Below, piece by piece: positions 17,042-25,355 of a stretch of DNA of 64,000 nt. The stretch comes from Bradyrhizobium sp. Y36. Its GTDB lineage: Bacteria > Pseudomonadota > Alphaproteobacteria > Rhizobiales > Xanthobacteraceae. The stretch lies in contig NZ_NWTI01000012.1 in the NCBI RefSeq assembly GCF_002531575.1, forward strand, positions 62,001 to 126,000. The letters are read 5' to 3'. Below the pieces are notes generated by a model. The model had not been told where the DNA came from. It saw only the letters and a program-made list of their open reading frames with translations, and searched no databases. Every line of letters starts with the position of its first letter. Positions within the stretch are counted from its first letter, which is position 1. A program made the position numbers and the translations under genes.

Positions 17042-18250
17042 ATGACTAACAGCGCAGCCCCGCATTTGCTCCCCGTTTTTGCCAGGGCCGACCTCGGTTT
17101 CGAGCGCGGCGAAGGCTGCTGGCTGATCGCGACCAATGGCGATCGCTATCTCGATTTCACCTCGGGCGTCGCGGTGAACGCGCTCGGCCATTGCCATCCG
17201 CATCTGATCCAGGCGTTGCAGGAGCAGGCGACGAAGCTCTGGCACATGTCGAACCTGTTCCAGAGCCCGGACGGCGAGAAGCTCGCGAGCCGCCTGTGCA
17301 ACGAGAGCTTTGCGGACTTCGTGTTCTTCTGCAATTCCGGCGCCGAGGCGCTGGAGGGCGTGATCAAGCTGGTCCGCCATCATCACTTCTCCAAGGGCCA
17401 TCCGGAGCGTTATCGCCTCATCACTTTCGAAGGCGCTTTCCACGGCCGCACGCTGGCGACGCTCGCCGCGACCGGCTCTGCAAAATATCTCGAAGGGTTC
17501 GGCCCGCCGATGGACGGCTTCGACCAGGTGCCGCATGGCGACATCGAGGCCGTGAAGAAGGCGATCGGTCCGAACACCGCCGGCATCCTGATCGAGCCGA
17601 TCCAGGGCGAGGGCGGTGTGCGTTCGGCGCCGCCGACCTTCCTCAAGGCGCTGCGCCAGCTCTGCGACGACAAGGGCCTGCTGCTCGCCTTCGACGAGGT
17701 GCAGACCGGCATGGGCCGCAGCGGCGACCTGTTCGCGTATCGTCGCACCGGCGTCACGCCCGACGTGATGTCGCTGGCGAAGGCCCTTGGCGGCGGCTTT
17801 CCGATCGGTGCTGTGCTGGCGACCGCCGATGCGGCGGCCGGCATGGGCCCCGGCTCGCACGGCTCCACCTTCGGCGGCAATCCGCTGGCGATCTCGGCGG
17901 CCAATGCGGTGCTCGACGTCATGCTCAAGCCCGGCTTCTTCGACCACGTGCAGAAGATGTCGCTGCTGCTGAAGCAGAAGCTCGCCTCCGTGATCGACCG
18001 TCACCCCGATGTCGTCAGCGAGGTGCGCGGCGAGGGCCTTCTGATCGGCATCAAGGCCGTGGTGCCCTCCGGCGATCTCGTCGCCGCCTTGCGCAGCGAA
18101 AAGCTGCTCACGGTCGGCGCCGGCGACAATGTCGTGCGTTTCCTGCCGCCTTTGATCGTCACCGAGGCCGAGATCGAGGACAGCGTCACCAGGCTCGAAC
18201 GTGCCTGCGCTGCGATCTCCTCCAGTCAGACCAAGCGGGCGGCAAGCTGA
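17042..18250 (+). CDS. argD: Acetylornithine aminotransferase
   Basis: 402-aa class III PLP aminotransferase that converts N-acetylglutamate semialdehyde to N2-acetylornithine in arginine synthesis, and often also serves succinyl-diaminopimelate in lysine synthesis. Motifs: LDFTSGVAVNALGH, the PLP-phosphate site NSGAEA, LLAFDEVQTGMGR, and the Schiff-base Lys in SLAKALGGG. ATG 17042 is preferred over an in-frame GTG 9 nt earlier because it gives the usual short N-terminus. Its stop overlaps the argF start by one base, so the two arginine genes are coupled. Confidence 0.95.
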   Translation: MTNSAAPHLLPVFARADLGFERGEGCWLIATNGDRYLDFTSGVAVNALGHCHPHLIQALQEQATKLWHMSNLFQSPDGEKLASRLCNESFADFVFFCNSGAEALEGVIKLVRHHHFSKGHPERYRLITFEGAFHGRTLATLAATGSAKYLEGFGPPMDGFDQVPHGDIEAVKKAIGPNTAGILIEPIQGEGGVRSAPPTFLKALRQLCDDKGLLLAFDEVQTGMGRSGDLFAYRRTGVTPDVMSLAKALGGGFPIGAVLATADAAAGMGPGSHGSTFGGNPLAISAANAVLDVMLKPGFFDHVQKMSLLLKQKLASVIDRHPDVVSEVRGEGLLIGIKAVVPSGDLVAALRSEKLLTVGAGDNVVRFLPPLIVTEAEIEDSVTRLERACAAISSSQTKRAAS

Positions 18251-19185
18251 TGAGCAAGTCACCCACCAAGACGCCGAAGCACTTCCTCGACATCAACGAG
18301 CTGCCGCTGTCGGAGCTCAAGCGCATGCTCGCCGCGTCCTCCGCCATGAAGGCGAAGCAGAAGGCGCATCAGCCGGTGCGGCCGCTCGAAGGCAAGACGC
18401 TGGCGATGATCTTCGAGCGTCCCTCGACCCGCACCCGCGTCTCGTTCGACGTCGCCATGCGGCAGCTCGGCGGCGAGCCCATCATGCTCACCGGCGCCGA
18501 GATGCAGCTCGGCCGCGGCGAGACCATCGCCGACACTGCGCGCGTTCTGTCGCGCTATGTCGACGCCATCATGATCCGCATCCTCAATCACGACGCGCTG
18601 CTCGAGCTTGCGGAATATGCGACGGTGCCCGTCATCAACGGCCTGACGCGGCGCTCGCATCCGTGCCAGGTGATGGCCGACCTCATGACCTATGAGGAGC
18701 ATCGCGGCTCGATCGAGGGCAAGACGGTGGCCTGGACCGGCGACGACAACAACGTCCTGGCGTCCTGGGCGCATGCCGCCGAGCGCTTCAAATTCCAGCT
18801 CAACGTCGCCACCCCTCCGGAGCTCGCGCCGAAAAAGGCGATGCGCGACTGGGTCAAGGCCACGGGCGCGCCGATCATGCTCGGCACCGATCCGGAAGCC
18901 GCCGTGCGCGGCGCCGATTGCGTCGTCACCGACACCTGGGTGTCGATGGGCGACAAGGAGGGCGAGCATCGCCACAACGTGCTCAAGCCCTATCAGGTCA
19001 ACAGCAAGCTGATGTCGCTCGCCAAGCCCGATGCGCTGTTCATGCACTGCCTGCCCGCCCATCGCGGCGAGGAGGTCACCGACGAGGTGATCGACGGCCC
19101 GCAATCGGTCGTGTTCGACGAGGCCGAAAACCGCCTGCACGCGCAGAAGGGCATTTTGGCCTGGTGCTTTGACGCGGTGAAGTAG
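18250..19185 (+). CDS. argF: Ornithine carbamoyltransferase
   Basis: 311-aa enzyme that makes citrulline from ornithine and carbamoyl phosphate. Carbamoyl-phosphate motif STRTRVSF, HPCQ, the ornithine loop (DTWVSMGD; SMG motif) and the catalytic HCLPAHRG are all present. The ATG shares its A with the argD stop (TGATG), so translation is coupled. The much longer upstream opening in this frame lies inside argD and is not used. It is followed by a palindromic repeat before hslO. Confidence 0.97.
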   Translation: MSKSPTKTPKHFLDINELPLSELKRMLAASSAMKAKQKAHQPVRPLEGKTLAMIFERPSTRTRVSFDVAMRQLGGEPIMLTGAEMQLGRGETIADTARVLSRYVDAIMIRILNHDALLELAEYATVPVINGLTRRSHPCQVMADLMTYEEHRGSIEGKTVAWTGDDNNVLASWAHAAERFKFQLNVATPPELAPKKAMRDWVKATGAPIMLGTDPEAAVRGADCVVTDTWVSMGDKEGEHRHNVLKPYQVNSKLMSLAKPDALFMHCLPAHRGEEVTDEVIDGPQSVVFDEAENRLHAQKGILAWCFDAVK

Positions 19186-19195
19186 CCTTTGACTT

Positions 19196-19279
19196 GTAGC
19201 CCGGATGGAGCGCAGCGAAATCCGGGGGGCTCGACGCGTGGAAAGACTCCCGGATTGCGCTGCGCTCCATCCCGCCTAC
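19196..19279. repeat. Dispersed palindromic repeat, family B copy 1
   Basis: GTAGCCCGGATGGAGCGCAG at the left end is matched by the inverted GCTGCGCTCCATCC(C)G(C)CTAC at the right end, with CCGGG pairs inside. Other copies in this window are at 27924-28008, 55428-55512 and 58814-58898. It lies between argF and hslO. Confidence 0.85.
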
Positions 19280-19359
19280 GCAGTCCGACGTCGTTCCGAG
19301 GGCGGCGGAACGTGGGCGCGCCCCTTCCATTTCCGCCCTCCGACCCCAGATAACGCCCC

Positions 19360-20367
19360 ATGGTTTCCCAATCCCCTGACATGAAAACCGGGTCCGAAGG
19401 CCCGGTTCGCGCGCCATCCGCGGTTCCGATCGACGATGCCGTGCTGCCCTACGAGGTCGACGCGCTCGACGTGCGCGGGCGCCTGGTGCGCCTTGGCCCT
19501 GCGCTCGACGACATCCTGACCAAGCACGATTACCCGGCGCCGGTCGGCAAGCTGCTCGGCGAGGCCATCGTGCTGACGACGCTGCTCGGCTCGGCGCTGA
19601 AATTCGAGGGCCGCTTCATCCTGCAGGCCCAGACCGATGGTCCGGTGTCGTTCCTGGTGGTGGACTACCAGGCGCCGGATCGCCTGCGCGCCTATGCGCG
19701 CTTCGATGCCGCACGCCTCGGCGATACCAAGGATTCCGGCACGCTGCTCGGCCGCGGCCATCTCGCCATGACCATCGACCAGGGCCCCGACATGAGCCGC
19801 TACCAGGGCCTGGTCGCGCTCGACGGCGGCAGCCTGGAAGACGCCGCCCACGAATATTTCCTGCGCTCCGAGCAGATCCCGACCAAGGTGCGTCTGGCGG
19901 TCGGCGAGGAGTGGCGCAGTCACGACGGCGGCAAGCACCGCTGGCGCGCCGGCGGCATGCTGATGCAGTTTCTGCCCAAGGCGCCGGAGCGCGCGCGGCA
20001 GGCGGACCTGCATCCCGGCGATGCGCCCGAAGGTGCCGAGGTGCACGCTGTTGCCGAGGACGATGCCTGGGTCGAGGCGCGCTCGCTGATCGAGACCGTC
20101 GAGGACGTCGAGCTGATCGATCCCGAGCTCTCCGGCGAGCGGCTGCTGTTCCGCCTGTTCCACGAGCGCGGCGTGCGCGTGTTCAATCCGCTGTCCTTGA
20201 AGGCGCAATGCTCCTGCTCGCGCGATGCGGTCGCCTCGATGCTCAAGAGCTTCTCGCCCGACGATCGCGCCGCCATGGTCAAGGACGACAAGGTGGTGGT
20301 GACCTGCGAGTTCTGCTCGTCGGTCTACCAGTTCACCCCGCACGAGGCGGGCGTGGAAGACGCGTAA
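19360..20367 (+). CDS. hslO: Redox-regulated molecular chaperone Hsp33
   Basis: 335-aa cytoplasmic holdase activated by oxidation. The C-terminal zinc-binding redox switch is CSC (QCSCSRD) and CEFC (VTCEFCSSV), about 30 residues apart as in Hsp33. Upstream are the core-domain motifs LLGEAIVLTTLLGSALKFEG and LQAQTDGPVSFLVVDY. The Met at 19360 is used; a second Met seven residues later is possible, since the N-terminal extension is variable. It follows argF and a repeat on the same strand. Confidence 0.96.
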   Translation: MVSQSPDMKTGSEGPVRAPSAVPIDDAVLPYEVDALDVRGRLVRLGPALDDILTKHDYPAPVGKLLGEAIVLTTLLGSALKFEGRFILQAQTDGPVSFLVVDYQAPDRLRAYARFDAARLGDTKDSGTLLGRGHLAMTIDQGPDMSRYQGLVALDGGSLEDAAHEYFLRSEQIPTKVRLAVGEEWRSHDGGKHRWRAGGMLMQFLPKAPERARQADLHPGDAPEGAEVHAVAEDDAWVEARSLIETVEDVELIDPELSGERLLFRLFHERGVRVFNPLSLKAQCSCSRDAVASMLKSFSPDDRAAMVKDDKVVVTCEFCSSVYQFTPHEAGVEDA

Positions 20368-20413
20368 GTCTGTTTGTCATCATCCTCCGCTCTCGTGCCC
20401 CGGACGCAGCTCT

Positions 20414-20516
20414 CGTAGGGTGGGCAAAGGCGCAAAGCGCCTTGCCCACGTTCTGGCTGTGAACCGAGAGAGATCGTGGGCACGTCGCGCAAGCGCGCGC
20501 CTTTGCCCACCCTACG
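20414..20516. repeat. Dispersed palindromic repeat, family C copy 1
   Basis: CGTAGGGTGGGCAAAGGCGC at the left is inverted at the right (GCGCCTTTGCCCACCCTACG). A further inverted pair, GCCCACG and CGTGGGC, lies inside. A second copy is at 21402-21493. Confidence 0.85.
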
Positions 20517-21198
20517 GCACCGGCCCTGTGGTCGGCCCCGTGTCAATCCATCCGCTCAAAAATATTCCACTTTACCGAAATTCGGTTTTGACGTATGTGT
20601 CGCCCATCCCGGCTCACTCAAGAGGGGCGATCATGGTGTCGTCATTTTCGCGAGCCGGGCTTGCGGTGGACGCGGCAGCGTCGGCACGAGATGGGGCGGG
20701 CAGGGCGGGTAGTCCCTGTGAGCCCGATCCCCGCGTGCGGACGAACGGCGCTGTCAGGCTTCGTCTCGCTCGTAAGTTTCCGGCTTCGTCGACGGAGCCG
20801 GAAAAACTGCGGCGATAGGGGGGCCGCGCGTACGGCAAAACCGTGTGGTCCTGGCCGTCGTTGCCACGGTCAAGCCTGTCGCGAAGATGTGCGCGAGCCC
20901 AATCGGGCAGACGGCATCGTCAATTCGCGGGGCGAGGGAGGCCAGAGGAAAGTTCGGCTCCCGGGAGATCACGGCATAAGCCGTCCGACCACCGCGCAGG
21001 GAAGGCCGCGTGATCGGCACCACCTGTATGCTGCTGCGCGGGTCCTTCTGCGTGCGCATTTCGCGCAGCGGACCGCGGGTGCGAGCCGGCACCCGGCCTT
21101 CCCTGTGCCCTCTTGGCTAAGAGGGCGATCAGATCAAGCAAAGCTCGGGCGAAACAAGCCGCGAGGCCGCGAAGCCATGCCCTCAGCCCTACACTCGG
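20517..21198. repeat. Gene-free, probably dispersed repetitive segment (degenerate)
   Basis: About 680 bp between two palindromic repeats with no open frame that resembles a known protein. In translation, parts read PACGRTALSGFVSLVSFRLR and RRRSRKNCGDRGAARTAKP. I recall near-identical peptides from many short hypothetical proteins in Bradyrhizobium genomes, which would mean this is a multicopy non-coding element. That is recollection, not a search. A 217-aa open frame across it (20595-21248) is therefore rejected as a gene. Confidence 0.5.
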
Positions 21199-21301
21199 TG
21201 TCGTCGCCCGCGAAGGCGGGCGATCCAGTATTCCAGAGGCCGCAGTGATTGAGCCGATAAGCCGCGGCAAACTGGATTCCCCGCCTTCGCGGGGAATGAC
21301 A
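21199..21301. repeat. Dispersed palindromic repeat, family A copy 2
   Basis: TGTCGTCGCCCGCGAAGGCG at the left and GCCTTCGCGGGGAATGACA at the right are inverted, with GATCCAGTATTCCAGAG shared with the copy at 3414-3516. Confidence 0.8.
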
Positions 21302-21336
21302 GTGTCAGGTGGAGGAGCAGATCGCCGCCCCATGCT

Positions 21337-21401
21337 CCGTCATTGCGAGGAGCGCTTGCGACGAAGTCTGTAAGCCGAGCTGCGTGCCACAAGCTCGATG
21401 T
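21337..21401. repeat. Partial family D repeat
   Basis: CCGTCATTGCGAGGAGCG-type left end without its inverted partner. The preceding CCCATGCT is also duplicated at the next copy (about 21504-21511), and the family C element at 21402-21493 lies between them. This suggests insertion within, or duplication of, a family D element. Confidence 0.55.
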
Positions 21402-21493
21402 CGTAGGGTGGGCAAAGCGCAAGCGTGCCCACGCCTCTGTTGTTATCGATGGAGATCGTGGGCACGGCGCTTTGCGCCTTTGCCCACCCTACG
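21402..21493. repeat. Dispersed palindromic repeat, family C copy 2
   Basis: CGTAGGGTGGGCAAAGCGCA at the left and GCGCCTTTGCCCACCCTACG at the right form inverted ends, with an inner GTGCCCACG/CGTGGGCAC pair. Same family as 20414-20516. Confidence 0.85.
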
Positions 21494-21511
21494 GCGCTGC
21501 GGCCCCATGCT

Positions 21512-21657
21512 CCGTCATTGCGAGGAGCCTGCGACAATATTGCGAAGCAATTTTGCCCTTGCGACGAAGCAATCCAGAAACCCGCAGCGGAAAGACTCTG
21601 AATTGCTTCCGCCTTCGCCAAGGCTTCGGCGGACAAGTCGCTCCGCTCGCAATGACG
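21512..21657. repeat. Dispersed palindromic repeat, family D copy
   Basis: CCGTCATTGCGAGGAGC at the left and GCTCGCAATGACG at the right are inverted ends. The inner part holds AATCCAG/TTGCTTC segments and a secondary hairpin CCGCCTTCGCC...GGCTTCGGCGG. It lies directly downstream of apaG, whose stop is at 21673. Related elements are at 21337 (partial) and 32368-32452. Confidence 0.75.
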
Positions 21658-21672
21658 AGGAGGAACGAGACC

Positions 21673-22065
21673 CTAATTCAACACCCGCTTGTTGTCGGGG
21701 CTATCGAGCGAGAACGTCGGCACGTCGATCTCGAAACGCTCGCCGCTTTCGGTGACCATCTGGTAGCGGCCGGTCATGAAGCCGGAGGCGGTGGAGAGCG
21801 GCACGCCCGAGGTGTATTCGAAGCGTTCGCCGGGGGCCAGGATCGGCTGCTCGCCGACCACGCCCTCGCCCTTCACCTCCTGCTGGCGGCCGGAGGCGTC
21901 GGTGATGATCCAGTGCCGCGTCTTGAGCTGCACGGTCTCCTCGCCGGAGTTGGTGATGACGATGGTGTAGGACCAGAAATAGCGGGAACGGTCGGGCGAC
22001 GACTGCTCCGGAACAAAGTTCGGCTCGACGGTCACTTCGATGTGGCGGGTCACGGCGCGGTACAT
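21673..22065 (-). CDS. apaG: ApaG (Co2+/Mg2+ efflux-associated, FN3-like fold)
   Basis: 130-aa single-domain protein of the ApaG/DUF525 family. Conserved blocks are visible: FWSYTIVITNSGEETVQLKT, RHWIITDASG, VVGEQPILAPGERFEYTSGV and FMTGRYQMV. The exact biochemical role is unknown; the name derives from association with Co2+ resistance and Ap4A metabolism in enterobacteria. Start at 22065 is the usual family start (MYRAVTRHIEVTV); an in-frame Met 12 codons upstream is less likely. Divergent from opgC. Confidence 0.93.
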   Translation of the reverse strand: MYRAVTRHIEVTVEPNFVPEQSSPDRSRYFWSYTIVITNSGEETVQLKTRHWIITDASGRQQEVKGEGVVGEQPILAPGERFEYTSGVPLSTASGFMTGRYQMVTESGERFEIDVPTFSLDSPDNKRVLN

Positions 22066-22274
22066 GGCTGCTACCATACCGAAATCCGGCGCCGGAACCA
22101 AACGCCGCGGCCGGCTTTGGCGACATCGTCCCGCCAGATTTCAAAGAGAAGGACACCCCGGAGGGAAACACCCGCAAAGGGATATCCCATCTGGTCCGGC
22201 CGCTTTGCGAGTTCGGAAGCGGACCGGTACACTCCTCGAGACGTCGCGATTTGCGGAAGGGTTTTTGGCCCCCG

Positions 22275-23540
22275 ATGACCATTGCCGACCAAGTGACGGG
22301 AACGACGATCGCGGGAACCGCCAAGCCCGCCGACAGCAAGCCGGCGGGGGCGAAGCCGCGTGCGCGGGCGCCGGCCATCACGCTGCCTGCGATCGGCGAG
22401 CGCGAGCTCCGGCTCGACTTGTTCCGCGGGCTCGCGCTGTGGCTGATCTTCATCGACCACCTGCCGCCGAGCCTGCTCACCTGGTTCACGATCCGCAATT
22501 ACGGCTTCAGTGACGCCACCGAGATTTTCATCTTCATCTCCGGCTACACCGCCGCCTTCGTCTACGGAAGGGCGATGCTGGAGAGCGGCGTCGTCATCGC
22601 CACCGCGCGCATCCTGCGCCGGGTCTGGCAGATCTACGTCGCCCATGTCTTCCTGTTCACGATCTTCCTCGCCGAAATCTCCTACGTGGCGACCCGCTTC
22701 GAGAACCCGCTCTACACCGAAGAGATGGGCATCATGGATTTTCTCAAGCAGCCCGACGTCACCATCGTGCAGGCGCTGCTGCTGCGTTTCCGGCCCGTCA
22801 ACATGGACGTGCTGCCGCTCTACATCGTACTGATGCTCGCGCTGCCCTTGATCCTGTGGTCGATGAAGTGGCGACCCGACGTCACGCTCGGGCTCTCGGT
22901 CCTGCTCTACGCGGTCACCTGGGAATACGACCTTTACCTCTCGGCCTATCCGAACGGCTTCTGGGCCTTCAATCCCTTCGCCTGGCAATTGCTGTTCGTG
23001 TTCGGTGCGTGGTGCGCGCTGGGAGGTGCGCGACGCATGTCGCGCATCCTGGCCTCGCCCGTGACGATGTGGATCTCGATCGCCTATCTGGTCGCGGCGT
23101 TCTACGTGACGCTGACCTGGTACGTGCCGCAGCTCTCCCAGTTCATGCCGAAGCGGGTCGAGCAGTGGATGTATCCGATCGACAAGACCGATCTCGACGT
23201 GCTGCGCTTCACGCATTTCCTGGCGCTGGCCGCGCTCACCGTGCGCTTCCTGCCCCGGGATTGGCCGGGGTTGAAATCGCGCTGGCTGCGCCCATTGATT
23301 CTATGTGGCCAGCATTCCCTCGAGATCTTCTGTCTCGGCGTCTTCCTGGCCTTCGCCGGGCATTTCATTCTCGCCGAAGTCTCCGGCGGCGCAGCCATGC
23401 ATGCGCTGATTAGTCTCTCCGGGGTCCTGATCATGTGGGGCGTGGCCTGGGTGATTTCGTGGTACAAGCGCGTGGCTGACAAGAGCGGTGCGAAAACCAA
23501 AAACGCCGTCGGCAACGCCGATCTGGCGGGAGGGGGCTGA
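22275..23540 (+). CDS. opgC: OpgC-domain membrane acyltransferase
   Basis: 421-aa polytopic inner-membrane protein of the OpgC family, which succinylates osmoregulated periplasmic glucans. The N-terminus (about 45 residues) is Ala/Lys-rich and cytoplasmic. The first helix follows RELRLDLFRGLALWLIFIDH, a family signature (R-x-D-x-x-R-G, then H), and about ten hydrophobic helices follow. ATG 22275 is used; an upstream TTG in frame is less likely. The stop overlaps the next gene by one base (TGATG), coupling it to two SGNH-fold exported proteins. Together they may transfer an acyl group to a periplasmic glycan. The substrate is inference. Confidence 0.85.
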   Translation: MTIADQVTGTTIAGTAKPADSKPAGAKPRARAPAITLPAIGERELRLDLFRGLALWLIFIDHLPPSLLTWFTIRNYGFSDATEIFIFISGYTAAFVYGRAMLESGVVIATARILRRVWQIYVAHVFLFTIFLAEISYVATRFENPLYTEEMGIMDFLKQPDVTIVQALLLRFRPVNMDVLPLYIVLMLALPLILWSMKWRPDVTLGLSVLLYAVTWEYDLYLSAYPNGFWAFNPFAWQLLFVFGAWCALGGARRMSRILASPVTMWISIAYLVAAFYVTLTWYVPQLSQFMPKRVEQWMYPIDKTDLDVLRFTHFLALAALTVRFLPRDWPGLKSRWLRPLILCGQHSLEIFCLGVFLAFAGHFILAEVSGGAAMHALISLSGVLIMWGVAWVISWYKRVADKSGAKTKNAVGNADLAGGG

Positions 23541-24310
23541 TGAAGGCGAAGGTTCTCCTGAGCCTGATCCTGCTATGCGGTAGCCTCGCCGCGCCTGTGG
23601 CGCGCGCGGGCGATGCTGCGCCTGCCGTGCCCGCGGCGTGCGAATTGCCGCCCTATCTGCTTACCAGCGAAAGCCAGCTTCCCAAGGTCGCCGATGCCAT
23701 CAAGGCCGGCAAGCCGCTCGAAATCCTGGTCATCGGCAGCCGCTCGACCACGATTCCGTCCGCCGAGGACGCCTCCTATCCGGCGCGTATGCAGGCCATC
23801 CTGAAGGACAAGCTGCCCCCCTCGGAGGCCGTGCACGTCTCCGTAGAAATACAGAGCAAGAAGACCGCCGAGGAGGCGGCGAGCAGCTTCGTTAAGCTGA
23901 TGGAAGCAAAAAAGCCTACTTTGGTGATCTGGCAGACCGGGACCGTGGACGCTATCCGAGCCATCGATCCCGACGAGTTTCGCGGCGCGGTGACGGAAGG
24001 GGTTTCCGCGCTGCAAAATGCGGGGGCTGACGTCGTCTTGATGAACTTGCAATACAGCCCGCGTACGGAGACCATGATCTCGGCGCCGCCTTATCTCGAT
24101 AATATGAAGGTGGTGGCGCAGGAGCACGATATTCCGCTGTTCGATCGTTTCGCGATCATGCGGCAGTGGAATGATCAGGGTCAGTTCGACCTGTTCAGCC
24201 CGTCCCGCGGGCCCGAACTGGCGAAGCAGGTTCATGATTGCCTTGGCCGGGCGTTGGCACAGTTCGTGATCGACGCAGCTCATCTGGAGCCGGTCCAGCA
24301 GCAAAATTGA
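23540..24310 (+). CDS. Exported SGNH-fold protein lacking catalytic residues
   Basis: 256-aa protein with a Sec signal peptide (about residues 1-23, ending ARA). It aligns with the 330-aa SGNH hydrolase encoded next: IGSRST (65-70) against FGSSST (124-129), WQTGTVDAIR against WQVGTNAVLR, and both have QYSP. The catalytic Ser is Arg68, the oxyanion Asn is Val136, and the C-terminal D-x-x-H is absent. It is therefore probably a pseudoenzyme derived by tandem duplication. It is coupled to opgC by a one-base overlap and precedes the active paralogue by 12 nt. A binding or scaffolding role on an acylated periplasmic glycan is inference. Confidence 0.8.
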   Translation: MKAKVLLSLILLCGSLAAPVARAGDAAPAVPAACELPPYLLTSESQLPKVADAIKAGKPLEILVIGSRSTTIPSAEDASYPARMQAILKDKLPPSEAVHVSVEIQSKKTAEEAASSFVKLMEAKKPTLVIWQTGTVDAIRAIDPDEFRGAVTEGVSALQNAGADVVLMNLQYSPRTETMISAPPYLDNMKVVAQEHDIPLFDRFAIMRQWNDQGQFDLFSPSRGPELAKQVHDCLGRALAQFVIDAAHLEPVQQQN

Positions 24311-24322
24311 GGTCTAGCGTTA

Positions 24323-25315
24323 ATGAGTTCTCTCCGCCCTTTTCGCCTGACGGCATGGTTGGCCGCGCCTGCAGCCGCAGCGCTGTTGTTGCTGGCGCCG
24401 GCCGGGCAGTCGCATGCGCAGACGCAAGCTGCACAGGCAACGCCCGCGCCCGCGCAGTCGGCTGATCCGGCTCCCGCTTCGCCCTCCCAGACCACCGTTG
24501 CCGCGACCTCGTCCGAGCAGCGCGGCGTCACGACGCGCGCCATCGACAAGGTGAAGCAGGTCGCAAGATCCGCCGCCGATATTTTCAGCCGCGTGCCATG
24601 CCTGCCGCCGAAGGGCGGCTCGAAGGCGATGGGCTCGCTGCCGCATGTCGCGGGCAAGCTGGTTGCCGGCAAGCCCGTCGTCATCGTCGCGTTCGGCTCG
24701 TCATCGACGGCCGGCTTCGGCGCGAGCTCGCCTGAGTTCAATTATCCGAATCGTCTCGCCGCGCAGCTGCGCCGGCACTATCCGACCGCCGACATCACCG
24801 TCATCAATGCCGGCGTCGGCGGCGAGGACGCACCCGAGATGATGAAGCGCCTGCAGACCGAGGTGATCGACGTGCATCCGGACATGGTGATCTGGCAGGT
24901 CGGCACCAACGCCGTGCTGCGCAACCTCGATCCCGGCGACACCGCCAAGCTGGTCGAGGACGGCATCGGCCGCATCCAGGCCGCCGGCGGCGCCGACATC
25001 GTGCTGGTCGATCCGCAATATTCGCCCGCCGTCAACCAGCGCAAGGAGAGCGCCGGCAAGATGGTGCACCTGCTCGGCAGGGTCGCCGAGCTTCGTCACG
25101 TCGGCATCTTCCCGCGTTTCGAGGTGATGCGCGACTGGCACGAGAACCAGTCGATCCCGGTCGAGAGCTTCGTGATCGCCGACGGCCTGCACATGAACGA
25201 TTGGGGCTATGCCTGCTTCGCCCAGCTGCTCGGCGACGACATCATCCGCTCGGTCGGCCAGATCAAGCTCGGCGTGAACGTGCCGGCGGATGTGCGGACG
25301 TATCGGCCGATGTAG
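24323..25315 (+). CDS. Exported SGNH/GDSL hydrolase
   Basis: 330-aa protein with a signal peptide (about residues 1-32, ending SHA) and an Ala/Pro/Gln-rich linker (33-65), then an SGNH domain. The blocks are intact: FGSSST (catalytic S127, with Ser in place of the Asp of GDS), NAGVGG (block II), GTN with N196, and D287-G-L-H290. It should hydrolyse or transfer an ester in the periplasm. Third gene of the opgC cluster, 12 nt after its inactive paralogue, so it probably acts on the same glycan. A conserved Cys93 before the domain is of unknown role. Confidence 0.82.
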   Translation: MSSLRPFRLTAWLAAPAAAALLLLAPAGQSHAQTQAAQATPAPAQSADPAPASPSQTTVAATSSEQRGVTTRAIDKVKQVARSAADIFSRVPCLPPKGGSKAMGSLPHVAGKLVAGKPVVIVAFGSSSTAGFGASSPEFNYPNRLAAQLRRHYPTADITVINAGVGGEDAPEMMKRLQTEVIDVHPDMVIWQVGTNAVLRNLDPGDTAKLVEDGIGRIQAAGGADIVLVDPQYSPAVNQRKESAGKMVHLLGRVAELRHVGIFPRFEVMRDWHENQSIPVESFVIADGLHMNDWGYACFAQLLGDDIIRSVGQIKLGVNVPADVRTYRPM

Positions 25316-25321
25316 GCTTTG

Positions 25322-25350
25322 CTTACCCTCCCCCTCCAGGGGAGGGTAAG
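25322..25350. terminator. Bidirectional hairpin between the SGNH gene and metZ
   Basis: CTTACCCTCCCC (25322-25333) and GGGGAGGGTAAG (25339-25350) form a perfect 12-bp stem with a 5-nt loop, between two convergent stop codons (25315 and 25356). No long T-run follows, but the position and symmetry suit termination from both sides. Confidence 0.65.
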
Positions 25351-25355
25351 AAAGA

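Noticed and set aside
20595..21248. 217-aa open frame in the repeat region
   Set aside because: It lies in sequence that appears to be a dispersed non-coding element and has no ribosome site or domain.
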